64,000 bases of DNA from Rhizobium sp. ICMP 5592. Lineage in GTDB: Bacteria > Pseudomonadota > Alphaproteobacteria > Rhizobiales > Rhizobiaceae. Below, one piece after another: positions 7,058 through 15,948 of the stretch. Location: positions 434,001-498,000 of the forward strand of contig NZ_QSNT01000002.1 in the NCBI RefSeq assembly GCF_009498525.1. Direction: 5' to 3'. The position numbers and the translations under genes were made by a program. Below the pieces are notes generated by a model. The model did no database searches. It was given only the letters and a program-made list of their open reading frames with translations, and had not been told where the DNA came from. Numbering within the stretch: position 1 is the first letter of the stretch; every line of letters starts with the position of its first letter.

Positions 7058-8311
7058 ATGGCGCGCCGCTCGGTCCAGGTTTCCGTCGAACACCACCGCT
7101 CCGGCGACGGTTTGAATGACAACTATCCGAGTGTGCTTCCGGGCCACGAACTTGCCGGCCTCGACGGCCTGCCACGCCCACCGACCGCCGAGGCGGTATC
7201 GCACTACAGCCGTTTTACGCAGATCGGCTCCTATCCAGCTCACCCGACCGAGCCCGCGCCGGATGCCTCCGAGCCGCCGGTCATGGACATGTTGTCGGCG
7301 GAGAAGCCGAGCCACGTCCTTTCCGCAGGCAAGAAGGGCGTCACCTTCGCCTGTATCGGTTCTTGCCTCTTTCACCTCGCGGTCGTTGCCGCGGTATTGC
7401 TGTTTGCAGTCGTGCCGCCAGAAGACGAGGCCAAGGAAGAGGCAGGCGATACGCTCAGTGTCATCATGCTCGGCAATGGCGATGTGGACGCGACAGCCGC
7501 AGGAGAGGAAAGTAAGCGGCTGCCAGAGCCAGAGCAGGTAACGGCGGAAGCCGTACAGCCGAAGACTGTGCAGCCGACGACCGCTGAGCCTGCCGAAGCG
7601 GAGGCCGCTCAGCCTGTCGAGACGGTTGATCCTGTTCAACCAACGCCCGAGACAGCGCAGCAGGTATCGCCAGAAACGGTCGTCACACCGGAGCCCGAAA
7701 TATTGGCATCGCAGATGCCGGCCGAAACGACGGTGGTTCAGCCGGCAAATGCGGAGCCGGTCGAAATACAGCCGACTGAAACAACTCAAGCCGCCGAGCC
7801 TCCCGCTGAAGTGGTGACCCCGGTCGACAAGCCGGTTCAACGACCCAAGTCGGTCGATAAGCCGAAAGATATCAAGAAGCAGCCACAGAAGGTCGCGAAG
7901 GTGAGAGCCGGTTCTAACGGCGACAGTCAAGAGGATTCGAAGAGGGGCTCTTCTGAAGGTACTGAGACGGCGCAGTCTGATAAGAACTCACAGTCTGACG
8001 CTCGTCGAACAGGCTCGGGCAATGCCGCGATCGCGAACTACAGAGGCAAAGTAGAGGCTCGCCTTAAACGTTATATGGCTAGGCTGTCCTCGAAACACCA
8101 ACAGCAGGGTTTGACGCTTGTAGTGAGCTTGGTCATTGGCTCGGGCGGCGAACTTCGTTCTCTTTCTTTGGTGCGCAGCTCTGGCGATCCTGAATTGGAT
8201 CAGGCTGCAATGGAGCAAATCCGTCGCGCTGCACCATTTCCCGCACTGCCTCCAGAGTGGGGCAAGCCGACTTGGCCGGCCACGCAAGCGATCCGGGTTG
8301 AAGGACGATAG
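7058..8311 (+). CDS. tonB: TonB energy-transducing protein
   Basis: A 417-aa TonB. It has one membrane segment at about residues 95-119, a very long Pro/Glu/Thr-rich periplasmic spacer (about 140-270), a Lys-rich stretch (KPKDIKKQPQKVAKV) and a C-terminal TonB domain (about 330-417, including VVSLVIGSGGELRSLSLVRS). It couples the proton-motive force, with ExbBD, to outer-membrane receptors. The roughly 94-residue cytoplasmic N-terminus is unusual; a later start near residue 76 or 78 is possible. It lies 4 nt after orf1. Confidence 0.88.
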   Translation: MARRSVQVSVEHHRSGDGLNDNYPSVLPGHELAGLDGLPRPPTAEAVSHYSRFTQIGSYPAHPTEPAPDASEPPVMDMLSAEKPSHVLSAGKKGVTFACIGSCLFHLAVVAAVLLFAVVPPEDEAKEEAGDTLSVIMLGNGDVDATAAGEESKRLPEPEQVTAEAVQPKTVQPTTAEPAEAEAAQPVETVDPVQPTPETAQQVSPETVVTPEPEILASQMPAETTVVQPANAEPVEIQPTETTQAAEPPAEVVTPVDKPVQRPKSVDKPKDIKKQPQKVAKVRAGSNGDSQEDSKRGSSEGTETAQSDKNSQSDARRTGSGNAAIANYRGKVEARLKRYMARLSSKHQQQGLTLVVSLVIGSGGELRSLSLVRSSGDPELDQAAMEQIRRAAPFPALPPEWGKPTWPATQAIRVEGR

Positions 8312-8337
8312 CCCGCGATTGAAGCTGCGACAAAATA

Positions 8338-8352
8338 TGACAAAAATCATCA
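8338..8352. promoter_or_regulatory. Second IRO box, upstream of the DUF2325 operon
   Basis: TGACAAAAATCATCA fits TGA-N9-TCA. It sits in the AT-rich gap after tonB and 94 nt before the DUF2325 gene, whose operon ends in a haem oxygenase. It is less palindromic than the box at 6468, but the context supports iron control. Confidence 0.55.
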
Positions 8353-8445
8353 ACTTTATACTTTACTCTAAAACTCATGTTTAATATGGTCCCTTTGCGC
8401 TCGACGGAATCGGGTGCGCAAGAGCAACCAATGAACGGGTGATGT

Positions 8446-8844
8446 ATGGCGCGTAAGGGGAAGAGGGATTTGGGCCGGGATAGTCGCGAGGCGCAAAAGC
8501 CGGAGCAGACATCCGGGAAATCCAGCCTCGATGGGCGCAGTTTCCTCTATGTCGGCGGTCGCGATTGCCAGGTGGCGCATCTTCGCCAGATCGCCAGCAA
8601 TTTCGGCGCCGAGTTGATCCATCATGATGGCGGCTTGCGCGAGGCGGTGTCGCGTATCGATACAGTGTTGCCCTCCGTCGACTGCGTCTTCTGCCCGATC
8701 GACTGTATCAGCCATGATGCCTGCCTGCGGGTGAAGACCGGCTGCAAGAAGTTCGGCAAGGCGTTCATCCCCTTGCGTAACGGCAGCAAGTCGAGCCTCG
8801 AGCGGGCGCTGACGACGATGAACGAACGAGACGCTGCCCGATGA
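8446..8844 (+). CDS. DUF2325 domain protein
   Basis: A 132-aa protein with a charged N-terminal tail (about 30 aa) and a DUF2325 domain: FLYVGGRDCQVAHLRQIASN, then a segment with paired cysteines (DCVFCPIDCISHDACLRVK) and a Lys/Ser-rich end. DUF2325 proteins have no settled function. The Cys/His pattern could bind metal, haem or an Fe-S centre, which would suit its place between an IRO box and an IsdG-type haem oxygenase. The stop overlaps the next start (ATGA, 8841-8844), indicating translational coupling. Confidence 0.7.
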   Translation: MARKGKRDLGRDSREAQKPEQTSGKSSLDGRSFLYVGGRDCQVAHLRQIASNFGAELIHHDGGLREAVSRIDTVLPSVDCVFCPIDCISHDACLRVKTGCKKFGKAFIPLRNGSKSSLERALTTMNERDAAR

Positions 8845-9119
8845 ATGACAAAGGCCCTGACGGGTTCATGATGATCGGCCTGCACAAGCTGGCCGCGCAG
8901 AATGGTGATGGCCTCGTGCCAGAACTCTATGAATTGCTGATGCGCCGCGCGGAGGAGCAGCGGCAGGCTCCCAACGTGACGGCATTTCCATCCTGGCAGG
9001 TGCGTCTGCCGGGAGAGCAATCGGACAAAGCGCCGGATATTACGGCACGCGATGGCACAAATGTCATTGCCTTTACACCTCGACCGGGCAAAACTGTCGA
9101 CCGTCGCAAGAAGGTCTGA
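8841..9119 (+). CDS. Small hypothetical protein coupled to DUF2325 gene
   Basis: A 92-aa protein that I do not recognise. It has a helical, Met/Glu-rich N-half (MIGLHKLAAQNGDGLVPELY) and a basic C-terminus (VDRRKKV), with no signal or membrane segment. It overlaps the DUF2325 gene by 4 nt and lies 20 nt before the haem oxygenase gene, so the three probably form one iron-regulated operon. Confidence 0.6.
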   Translation: MNDKGPDGFMMIGLHKLAAQNGDGLVPELYELLMRRAEEQRQAPNVTAFPSWQVRLPGEQSDKAPDITARDGTNVIAFTPRPGKTVDRRKKV

Positions 9120-9139
9120 TTGCCCGGGAGATTTAACCC

Positions 9140-9454
9140 ATGTACATCGCCATGAACCGCTTCAAGGTCGTCATCGGTTCAGAGATTGCTTTCGAAACTA
9201 TTTGGAAAGATCGTGATTCCCGGCTGGGAGAAGTTCCTGGTTTCGTGGAGTTCCGCCTGCTGCGCGGTTCCACCAATGTCGAGGAGGGCTATACGCTGTT
9301 TTCCTCGCACACGATCTGGCGCAGCGAAGAGGATTTCCTCAACTGGACGAAATCCGAGAATTTCCGCGCGGCGCACCGCAATGCCGGGGACAACAAGGCA
9401 TTGTACTGGGGACCGCCGCGGTTCGAGGGATTTAACGTGGTTGCCGGAGTTTGA
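9140..9454 (+). CDS. hmuQ: IsdG-family haem-degrading monooxygenase (HmuQ-like)
   Basis: A 104-aa antibiotic-biosynthesis-monooxygenase fold protein. The IsdG catalytic triad appears at the right spacing: Asn6 (MYIAMNRFKV), Trp69 (FLNWTKS) and His79 (RAAHR). Such enzymes open cytoplasmic haem to release iron; Bradyrhizobium HmuQ/HmuD are the nearest described analogues. It is the last gene of the DUF2325 operon and completes the haem-use pathway started by hmuPSTUV and tonB. The symbol is by analogy. Confidence 0.8.
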   Translation: MYIAMNRFKVVIGSEIAFETIWKDRDSRLGEVPGFVEFRLLRGSTNVEEGYTLFSSHTIWRSEEDFLNWTKSENFRAAHRNAGDNKALYWGPPRFEGFNVVAGV

Positions 9455-9470
9455 GATAGGCTGATGTGCC

Positions 9471-9848
9471 TCAAGCTCCAGCCGCGCTTTTCCTGAAGAA
9501 CGCTCCCAGCGCCACAACAACCCATCCCGCCATCATGCCCATTCCTCCGGTCGGAGCGGCCAGGGGAAAGAGTGAGCTGCCGAGGAAATGGCGACTGACG
9601 AGATCGCCCGCGAAGATCAGCGTTCCCAATCCGAGCAGGAAGGCTGCCAATGGTGCGGTGCGGATGCGGTCATAGCCGGCATGGAGCGCCAGCAGGGCAG
9701 GCGCATGCGCCAGGCACATGGTCGAGGCGGAGCCGAGGAAATGCGTATCGCCGCCATGAGATGCGGCAGCGGCAAGCGCGACGCCGGCGCCGCCGAGGAT
9801 GCCGGCAACAAACAGGGTAAGCGGACGGATTATCGTGCTGAAGCTCAT
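9471..9848 (-). CDS. DUF423 membrane protein
   Basis: A 125-aa protein with four hydrophobic segments and the DUF423 (YgdD-like) pattern: an early ALAAAASHGG motif, a central SASTMCLAHAPALLALHAGYD and a C-terminal AAPTGGMGMMAGWVVVALGA. Function unknown; an inner-membrane protein. The start at 9848 has an AGAGAAGAC site immediately upstream. It follows the globin gene by 8 nt and converges on hmuQ. Confidence 0.82.
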   Translation of the reverse strand: MSFSTIIRPLTLFVAGILGGAGVALAAAASHGGDTHFLGSASTMCLAHAPALLALHAGYDRIRTAPLAAFLLGLGTLIFAGDLVSRHFLGSSLFPLAAPTGGMGMMAGWVVVALGAFFRKSAAGA

Positions 9849-9856
9849 GTCTTCTC

Positions 9857-10267
9857 TCATTCCCGGTTCTGCATATGGAAGGCGAGGCGCTCGATGGGCT
9901 CCCATATGATCGCCCGCAGCTTTTCGTTCTCGATGGTTTCATCCATGGCGCGGCTGAAGCAGAGTAGCCACTCGTCGCGCTCGGCGGGGCCGATAGCAGC
10001 AACGAAATGACGGCTGCGCAGGCGCGGATGGCCGCGCTTCTCGATATAGAGCTGCGGTCCGCCGAGATAGCCGGTCAGATATTCGTAGAATTTTTCGCGG
10101 GAACCTTCGAGGCTTGGCGGATGCACGGCGCGGCAGTTGGCGGCTTCCGGCAGCGTGTCCATCAGATCGTAGAAGCGCGTCGTCAGCGCCTGCACGGTCT
10201 GGTCACCGCCGATCGCCTGATAGAGTGTGATGATCTCTTCGCTCAAATGCCGGTCCCCGTTCGCCAC
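9857..10267 (-). CDS. Group II truncated haemoglobin (trHbO type)
   Basis: A 136-aa truncated globin. The family hallmarks are LGGPQLYIEKRGHPRLRSRH, whose GHPRLRSRH part holds the proximal His, and IGPAERDEWLLCFSRAMDE with the Trp typical of group II. The N-terminal A/B helices (YQAIGGDQTVQALTTRFYDL) also fit. Likely roles are oxygen handling or NO/ROS detoxification. It forms an operon with the DUF423 gene. The nearby haem-uptake genes are suggestive but may be coincidental. Confidence 0.88.
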   Translation of the reverse strand: MANGDRHLSEEIITLYQAIGGDQTVQALTTRFYDLMDTLPEAANCRAVHPPSLEGSREKFYEYLTGYLGGPQLYIEKRGHPRLRSRHFVAAIGPAERDEWLLCFSRAMDETIENEKLRAIIWEPIERLAFHMQNRE

Positions 10268-10331
10268 GCTCTACATGGCAACTCGCAAGGCGGATCGCAA
10301 TCGCGGATTTCACGTATGCGGCGTTTCTGCG

Positions 10332-11372
10332 CTATTCCACCTTCAGGTGAAAGCTGTCGCTCTCGCCGGGAACGAGCTGGAGCGGCCAGATCATCTGGCG
10401 CTTCGTCTTGGGGTAGATATGGCTGTAGGCCGGCATGCTGGAGAGCAGGATCTCGGCCAGTTCGACACCGAGATCGTGCACTGATGTGCGAAAGCAGGTC
10501 AGCGGCGGTTGCAGGAATTTGGCGCGCGGCGCTTCGCGAAAGCCCACAACAGCAATATCGCGGCCCGGAATAATGCCGGCTTCCATCAGGCGTCGATAGA
10601 GGCCGATGGCCATCAATTCGTAGATCAGGATCACAGCCGTCGGCCTCTCTTCGAGGCGAAGCAGTTCGTCGGCGACCTGATAGCCACCCTGTTCGCTCGA
10701 CTTGGCGCGGATGACCAGTGCCGGCTCGAAGTCGATGCCATGCCGTTCCAGCGCGCGGCGATAGCCTTCGACGAAGATGAAGCCGAGGTTGATGTCGCTG
10801 GAGGGTGCGCTTATCGCAATACGGCGATGCCCTAGCGCCACGAGCCGATCGACAGCGCAATTGACGACGCCGTCGAAATCGAGGTCGGCCCAGGGGTGTT
10901 GCCCGATCGAGAGACTGCGGCCGAGTGCCGCGAAAGGGATTTTGGCTTTGGCGAGCAGGTCAAAACGCTTGTCGATGCGCTGTGTCTCCGAAATGATCAG
11001 GGCATCGACGATGCGTCTTGCCACCATGCGTTTCAGGTACTCGTAGGGATCTTCATCGTTCGGGCATGGGAGCATGATCAAATCGAGATTGTGGCGCGCG
11101 AATACGCTCTGCAGCCCACCTGTCACGGTCAGGAAGAAATTGTCGCTGTTTTCAACCGTTTCCTTGCTGGATTGGATCATCAGGCCGATGACGTTCGTCG
11201 TGCCTTGCCGCAGGCTGCGCCCGGATTGGTTGGCCACATAGCCCAGTTGTTCGGCAGCGGCGAGCACACGCTTGCGCGTCTCTTCGTTGACATCAGGCTT
11301 GCCGTTCAACGCGCGTGATACTGTGCCGATCGAGATATCGAGGTGTTCGGCGAGCTGACGAATTCCCTTCAT
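10332..11372 (-). CDS. LacI-family transcriptional regulator
   Basis: A 346-aa repressor. The N-terminal LacI HTH with hinge is clear: GIRQLAEHLDISIGTVSRAL and NGKPDVNEETRKRVLAAAEQ. A periplasmic-binding-type sensor domain follows. The ATG at 11372 is preferred (GGAGG upstream); an in-frame ATG at 11399 exists. It diverges from the dehydrogenase/isomerase/ABC locus, and a perfect LacI-type palindrome sits between them, so it very likely controls that locus. The inducer is unknown. Confidence 0.88.
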   Translation of the reverse strand: MKGIRQLAEHLDISIGTVSRALNGKPDVNEETRKRVLAAAEQLGYVANQSGRSLRQGTTNVIGLMIQSSKETVENSDNFFLTVTGGLQSVFARHNLDLIMLPCPNDEDPYEYLKRMVARRIVDALIISETQRIDKRFDLLAKAKIPFAALGRSLSIGQHPWADLDFDGVVNCAVDRLVALGHRRIAISAPSSDINLGFIFVEGYRRALERHGIDFEPALVIRAKSSEQGGYQVADELLRLEERPTAVILIYELMAIGLYRRLMEAGIIPGRDIAVVGFREAPRAKFLQPPLTCFRTSVHDLGVELAEILLSSMPAYSHIYPKTKRQMIWPLQLVPGESDSFHLKVE

Positions 11373-11418
11373 CGGCGGGTGTTTTCCTCCATGCGCCATT
11401 TTCCATAGTCCTCCTCTA

Positions 11419-11462
11419 TTGACACAGGAAAATCTTTTCGCATAGGATCGTAAACGTTTACG
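11419..11462 (+). promoter_or_regulatory. Promoter with LacI-type operator
   Basis: TTGACA (11419-11424), a 17-nt spacer and ATAGGA (11442-11447) form a plausible sigma70 promoter. The perfect palindrome CGTAAACGTTTACG (11449-11462) lies over the expected start point, the classic place for LacI-family repression. Confidence 0.75.
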
Positions 11463-11507
11463 GAATGCGTGTCACGAGGAGTTTGACACCATTCGCTGGA
11501 GGGAATC

Positions 11508-12536
11508 GTGAAACTTAACGCCATTTTGTGCGGGTGCGGAGCTATGTCCAAAGGCTGGCTCAAGGCCATTGCCTCGACGCCGTCGCTTGCCGAAACCATC
11601 AAGGTCGTGGGCCTGGTCGATCTCAATCGGGCGACTGCCGAAGGCCTTGCGAAAGAGTTCGGTCTCGAAGAGGCCGTCATCGGTTCGGACCTTGCCGAAG
11701 TCATCGCGGCGACGAAGGCCGACCTGGTGTTCGACGTCGTCATTCCCGCCGCCCGTTTCGGTGTCGTCTCGACGGCGCTGAAAGCCGGCTGCCATGTCCT
11801 CAGCGAAAAGCCGATGGCGACATCGCTTGAGGAGGGGGCTGCCCTCATCGACCTCGCCGGCAAGGCCGGCAAGGTGCATGCGATCATCCAGAACCGCCGC
11901 TTCATCTCCGGCGTGCGCCGTCTGCGCCGTTTCGTTGAGGAGGGCGCGATCGGCGAGCTCACCGGCATTCATTGCGATTTCTTCCTCGGCCCGCATTTCG
12001 GCGGCTTCCGGGAAGACATGGACAATGTGCTCCTGCTCGACATGGCGATCCATACCTTTGACGCCGCCCGTTTCGTGGCTGGCAAGGTGCCTCTTTCGGT
12101 CTATTGCGTCGAGAAGAATCCCGCTGGCTCCTGGTACAGGCATGGCGCATCCGCGCATGCCCTGTTCGAATTTTCCGACGATGTCATCTTCAGCTATCGC
12201 GGCTCCTGGTGCGCCGAGGGCAAGCGCACGAGTTGGGAGAGCCAATGGCGGCTCACCGGCAGCAAGGGCATGCTGACCTGGGACGGCGAAGAGCATTTTG
12301 AAGCCTCTGTCGCCGGCCATGAGCCTGGCCTGCTGCATGGCTTTACCCCGATCGAGGTTCCCGGCCCCAGGCATGATGACGAGACGCATGGGCATGCGAG
12401 CGTCATCGCCTCCTTCATCGATGCCGTGAAGACGGGCAAGCGGCCGGAAACCGAAAGCAGCGACAACATCCACAGCCTCGCCATGGTCCTCGGTGCGATC
12501 GAAAGCGCCAAGTCGGGCCGGCGGATCGACATTTAA
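11508..12536 (+). CDS. Gfo/Idh/MocA-family oxidoreductase
   Basis: A 342-aa NAD(P)-dependent dehydrogenase. The N-terminal Rossmann part starts LNAILCGCGAMSKGW and includes the conserved SEKPMATSLEE motif (the family EKP), followed by an alpha/beta C-terminal domain. Such enzymes oxidise sugars, polyols or inositols, often to 3-keto sugars. The adjacent isomerase/epimerase and CUT1 transporter suggest a complete uptake and catabolic module; the substrate cannot be read from sequence. Confidence 0.85.
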   Translation: MKLNAILCGCGAMSKGWLKAIASTPSLAETIKVVGLVDLNRATAEGLAKEFGLEEAVIGSDLAEVIAATKADLVFDVVIPAARFGVVSTALKAGCHVLSEKPMATSLEEGAALIDLAGKAGKVHAIIQNRRFISGVRRLRRFVEEGAIGELTGIHCDFFLGPHFGGFREDMDNVLLLDMAIHTFDAARFVAGKVPLSVYCVEKNPAGSWYRHGASAHALFEFSDDVIFSYRGSWCAEGKRTSWESQWRLTGSKGMLTWDGEEHFEASVAGHEPGLLHGFTPIEVPGPRHDDETHGHASVIASFIDAVKTGKRPETESSDNIHSLAMVLGAIESAKSGRRIDI

Positions 12537-12555
12537 GAGTAAGGATAGTGAGATC

Positions 12556-13449
12556 ATGACAAATCCGGCAAAAGCCATCCGCATCGGCACGATGATCAAG
12601 TCGACCAGCGAGGATGCCGCCAAGGGCATCGCCAAGATCGCCGATCACGGCTTCGAAAGCTTCGAGCCCTTCTTCTGGCAGACGACCAACGGCCAGAACC
12701 TTGCCGAACTCGGCAAGCGCTGCCTCGACGCCATCGGCAGCCGCGACATCACCATTTCCACGCTCGGCATGTTCGGCAATCCGCTGGAAACCTCCGACCT
12801 CGACCAGCAGACGCTACAGGGCTGGAAGGATTGCATCGACAATGCCCATCATTTCGGTGCCACCTGCGTTGCCGGCTTCACCGGCCGCATCCGCAACAAG
12901 CCGTTGACCGACAGCCTGCCGCGCTACAAGCAGGTGTGGAGCGAGCTTGCCAAGCGTGCCGCCGACAAGGGCATCAAGATTGCCTTTGAAAACTGCGCCA
13001 TGGACGGCAACTGGGCGACCGGCGACTGGAATATCGCACATAATCCGGATGCCTGGGAGCTGATGTTCAACGAGACGCCGGACGACAATATCGGGCTTGA
13101 ATGGGAGCCGTGCCATCAGATGGTCTATCTGATCGAGCCGCTGCCGCAGATCCGCAAATGGGCAAAAAAGATCTTCCACGTTCACGGCAAGGACGCGACG
13201 ATCCGTTGGGACGTCATCAAGGAGCACGGCATTTTCGGCAAGGAGAAGTTCGTCTTCATGCGTACGCCGGGCTTCGGTGACAGCAACTGGACGGACATCA
13301 TCTCCGAATTGCGCCTGGCCGGCTGGTCGGGATCGATCGATATCGAAGGCTGGCATGACCCGGTCTATCGCGATGAGTTGGAAATGACTGGCCAGATCCA
13401 TGGCCTGAACTATCTGAAGCAGAGCCGGGGCGGCGAATTCGTCGAATAG
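12556..13449 (+). CDS. Sugar phosphate isomerase/epimerase (AP-endonuclease-2-like TIM barrel)
   Basis: A 297-aa xylose-isomerase-like TIM-barrel protein. Candidate metal ligands typical of the family are visible: Glu in IAFENCAMDG, Glu/His in LEWEPCHQM, His in IFHVHGKDA and Glu in SIDIEGWHDP. The start at 12556 is chosen because the upstream extension lies inside the dehydrogenase gene. It follows the dehydrogenase by 19 nt. Members pair with Gfo/Idh/MocA enzymes in inositol and keto-sugar routes, so a keto-sugar epimerase is the likeliest role. Confidence 0.83.
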   Translation: MTNPAKAIRIGTMIKSTSEDAAKGIAKIADHGFESFEPFFWQTTNGQNLAELGKRCLDAIGSRDITISTLGMFGNPLETSDLDQQTLQGWKDCIDNAHHFGATCVAGFTGRIRNKPLTDSLPRYKQVWSELAKRAADKGIKIAFENCAMDGNWATGDWNIAHNPDAWELMFNETPDDNIGLEWEPCHQMVYLIEPLPQIRKWAKKIFHVHGKDATIRWDVIKEHGIFGKEKFVFMRTPGFGDSNWTDIISELRLAGWSGSIDIEGWHDPVYRDELEMTGQIHGLNYLKQSRGGEFVE

Positions 13450-13457
13450 CGCGCGAC

Positions 13458-13489
13458 CGCACCTTGAATCTGAATCGATTTAAGGTGCG
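13458..13489 (+). terminator. Intergenic hairpin between isomerase and ABC genes
   Basis: CGCACCTTGAATC (13458-13470) pairs with GATTTAAGGTGCG (13477-13489), 13 bp with one G-U pair and a 6-nt loop. There is no T-run, so it may be a weak terminator, attenuator or RNA-stability element within a longer transcript. The rest of the 253-nt gap holds no gene I can support. Confidence 0.5.
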
Positions 13490-13702
13490 AGTTGTGCGTT
13501 AATTCGGCGAACTGGAGCGACGTCCCTGTGCGGCGCTCCAGTGCCGGGACATCGGAATGGAGGAGCATTGCGATGTCCAAGGGGTTCGTCTCATCGTCGA
13601 TGAACGGACGAGGGGCAAAGCAAAGAAGAACGTGTCGACGCGCATCGCGAGCCATGCCGTCGGCCTGATACCGTCACGGTTCGCATGGTGGAGGAAAATA
13701 TA

Positions 13703-14971
13703 ATGAAAATGCTTTCGAAGCTGGCGATCACCGCCGGCATGTCGCTCTTGTTGGCTGCCGGCGTCGCGCAAGCGCAGAGCAAGACGTTTAACGTCTGGTG
13801 GTTCGAACTGCCGGATACGTCGCAGGCCAAGGCATGGAGCAAGGCGCTCGAAGAGCTAAAAGCCAAGCATCCCGATGTCACGATCAATTTCGAACAGAAG
13901 ACCTTCGAGCAATTGCAGAAGGCAGGCAGCCTCATCCTCAATTCGGACCAGGCGCCGGACCTCCTGGAGTATAACAAGGGCAATGCCACGGCAGGCCTCG
14001 TTGCTTCGCAGGGTCTGCTGACACCGCTCGACGATCAATTCAAGTCGCGAGGCTGGGATAAGATCCTCAACGAAACCAATAGCCAGCTCAGCAAATACGA
14101 TACGAACGGCATCTATGGCTCCGGTCCGATCATCGGAATTCCCGTCTATGCCGAATTCGTTTCGGTTTTCTATAATATCGATATGTTTCAGGCCAATGGC
14201 GTGAAAGTGCCGACCACGCTGGACGAGTTCGAAGCCACGCTCGACGCCTTCAAGCAGAAGGGCATTACGCCGCTTGCCTACGGCACTGTGGATTCCAACG
14301 CACAGCATCTGCTCTATGAGCTGGCCCTGACGCAGGCCGACGACACCTGGGTGAAGAACTATCAGGGTCTCAAGGCGCCGCTAGACACGAAGCCCTTCCT
14401 GTTTGCGGCACAGAAGATCGTCGATTGGGTTGGCAAGGGTTACATCTCCAAGGATTCGACGGGCCTGAAGGGCACGGGCGGTGCCGACAACCTCTTCTCG
14501 TCGGGCAAGTCGCCAATGTTCGTCAGCGGCACCTGGAACAATGGCAACTTCGCCAGCTCGATCAAGAACTTCAAGTGGAGCCAGTTCGTCTTCCCGACCC
14601 CGAAGTACAGCACGGGTTCGACCGGCAACCTGTTCATGGTGCCCAAGAGCGCCAAGAACAAGGATCTCGCCTACGAGTTCATCGATCTCGTCTTGAGCAA
14701 GGAGAACCAGAACCTGCAAGCCAATCTCGGTGGTGTTGCCATCGCTGCCGATCCCGCTACCGTCACCGACGAAGTCGGCAAGCGCAATGTCGAGCTCTTC
14801 AACGAGATTTCCGGCAAGGGTGGCCTCGGCTTCTATCCGGACTGGCCCGTCCCCGGCTATTACGAGCTGCTGATCCAGGCGACCACCGGCCTGGTGAACG
14901 GCTCGACGACGCCGGAGCAATTCGCCGATCGCCTGAAGAAGGCTTACGACGACGCTCAGGCAGCACAATAA
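13703..14971 (+). CDS. CUT1 carbohydrate ABC transporter substrate-binding protein
   Basis: A 422-aa periplasmic binding protein with a clean signal peptide (LAITAGMSLLLAAGVAQAQS). The mature part shows MalE/UgpB-type features (WWFELPDTSQAKAW near the N-terminus and a FMVPKSAKNKDLAYEFIDLV C-lobe motif). GGAGG lies 11 nt before the ATG at 13703; an in-frame ATG at 13685 would place residues ahead of the signal. It captures an oligosaccharide or sugar for the permeases that follow. The ligand is not identifiable. Confidence 0.88.
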   Translation: MKMLSKLAITAGMSLLLAAGVAQAQSKTFNVWWFELPDTSQAKAWSKALEELKAKHPDVTINFEQKTFEQLQKAGSLILNSDQAPDLLEYNKGNATAGLVASQGLLTPLDDQFKSRGWDKILNETNSQLSKYDTNGIYGSGPIIGIPVYAEFVSVFYNIDMFQANGVKVPTTLDEFEATLDAFKQKGITPLAYGTVDSNAQHLLYELALTQADDTWVKNYQGLKAPLDTKPFLFAAQKIVDWVGKGYISKDSTGLKGTGGADNLFSSGKSPMFVSGTWNNGNFASSIKNFKWSQFVFPTPKYSTGSTGNLFMVPKSAKNKDLAYEFIDLVLSKENQNLQANLGGVAIAADPATVTDEVGKRNVELFNEISGKGGLGFYPDWPVPGYYELLIQATTGLVNGSTTPEQFADRLKKAYDDAQAAQ

Positions 14972-15044
14972 CCCCTGTATTGGAGCAATTCGCAGCGGCG
15001 GGACGGCTTGAAGCCGTCTCGCTGTCTCGGACTGGAGGAATGCG

Positions 15045-15947
15045 ATGGAGAAGGCTAAAGGCTCCGGCAGGGCGGGGTATTACCTCTATATTCTCCCCGG
15101 CATGCTGGGGTTCGCTCTGATCGTGCTTGTCCCCCTGATCGCCAATTTCGCGATCAGCTTCACGACCTGGAAAGGGATCGGAACACCGAGATATATCGGG
15201 TTTCAGAACTACGAGAGATTGCTCGTGGACGCCGCGTTCTGGGGATCGATCCAGCACACGCTCCTGTTCATCATTTCGATGACGATCGTGCCGATCATTC
15301 TGGGCCTGGTGCTTGCGGCGGTGCTGTTCGATTATATCAGTGCGCAGTTCGGCGAGACCTTGTCGAGCTTTTTTCGCGCGGGCTTCTACCTGCCGCAGAT
15401 CCTGCCGCTGACAGCGGCTGGCGTGCTGTGGGGATGGATCCTCAATCCGATCGGGATCGTCAACGCGGTCCTGAAAGCGATCGGTCTTGATTTCATGGCG
15501 CAGAACTGGCTGGGAGATGCGACCTATGCGCTCTGGGCGGTCTCGGCCGTCATCGTCTGGATCCAGGTGGGCTATTGTCTGGTGGTCTTCATGTCGGGGT
15601 TGGCGCGGGTCGATCCTTCGCTCTACGAAGCTGCGGAGCTTGATAATGCGAGCTGGTTCGGCCGTTTTCGCTACATCACCATCCCCATGCTGATGCCGGA
15701 GATTTTCGTGGTTGCCCTCACCACGCTGATCGCCGCCCTGAAGGTGTTCGCGCCGATCTACGTCCTGACATCAGGCGGGCCTGACAATGCGACGACGGTG
15801 CCGTCTTACCTCTCTTACTACCACTTTTTCACGACCAACCGCGTCGGCTATGCGGCGTCGATCGCGACACTGCAAACGGTCGTGACGATCATGCTCGGTA
15901 TCTTCTTCCTGCGCATGCAATCCAAACAGACAGAGGGAGGGCGCTGA
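15045..15947 (+). CDS. CUT1 sugar ABC transporter permease 1
   Basis: A 300-aa permease of the MalF/UgpA type with six hydrophobic segments. The cytoplasmic EAA loop is seen in DPSLYEAAELDNASWFGRF, which docks the ATPase. It follows the binding protein by 73 nt with a GGAGGAATGCG site and is 1 nt from the second permease, so the two permease genes are coupled. Confidence 0.9.
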   Translation: MEKAKGSGRAGYYLYILPGMLGFALIVLVPLIANFAISFTTWKGIGTPRYIGFQNYERLLVDAAFWGSIQHTLLFIISMTIVPIILGLVLAAVLFDYISAQFGETLSSFFRAGFYLPQILPLTAAGVLWGWILNPIGIVNAVLKAIGLDFMAQNWLGDATYALWAVSAVIVWIQVGYCLVVFMSGLARVDPSLYEAAELDNASWFGRFRYITIPMLMPEIFVVALTTLIAALKVFAPIYVLTSGGPDNATTVPSYLSYYHFFTTNRVGYAASIATLQTVVTIMLGIFFLRMQSKQTEGGR

Positions 15948-15948
15948 G

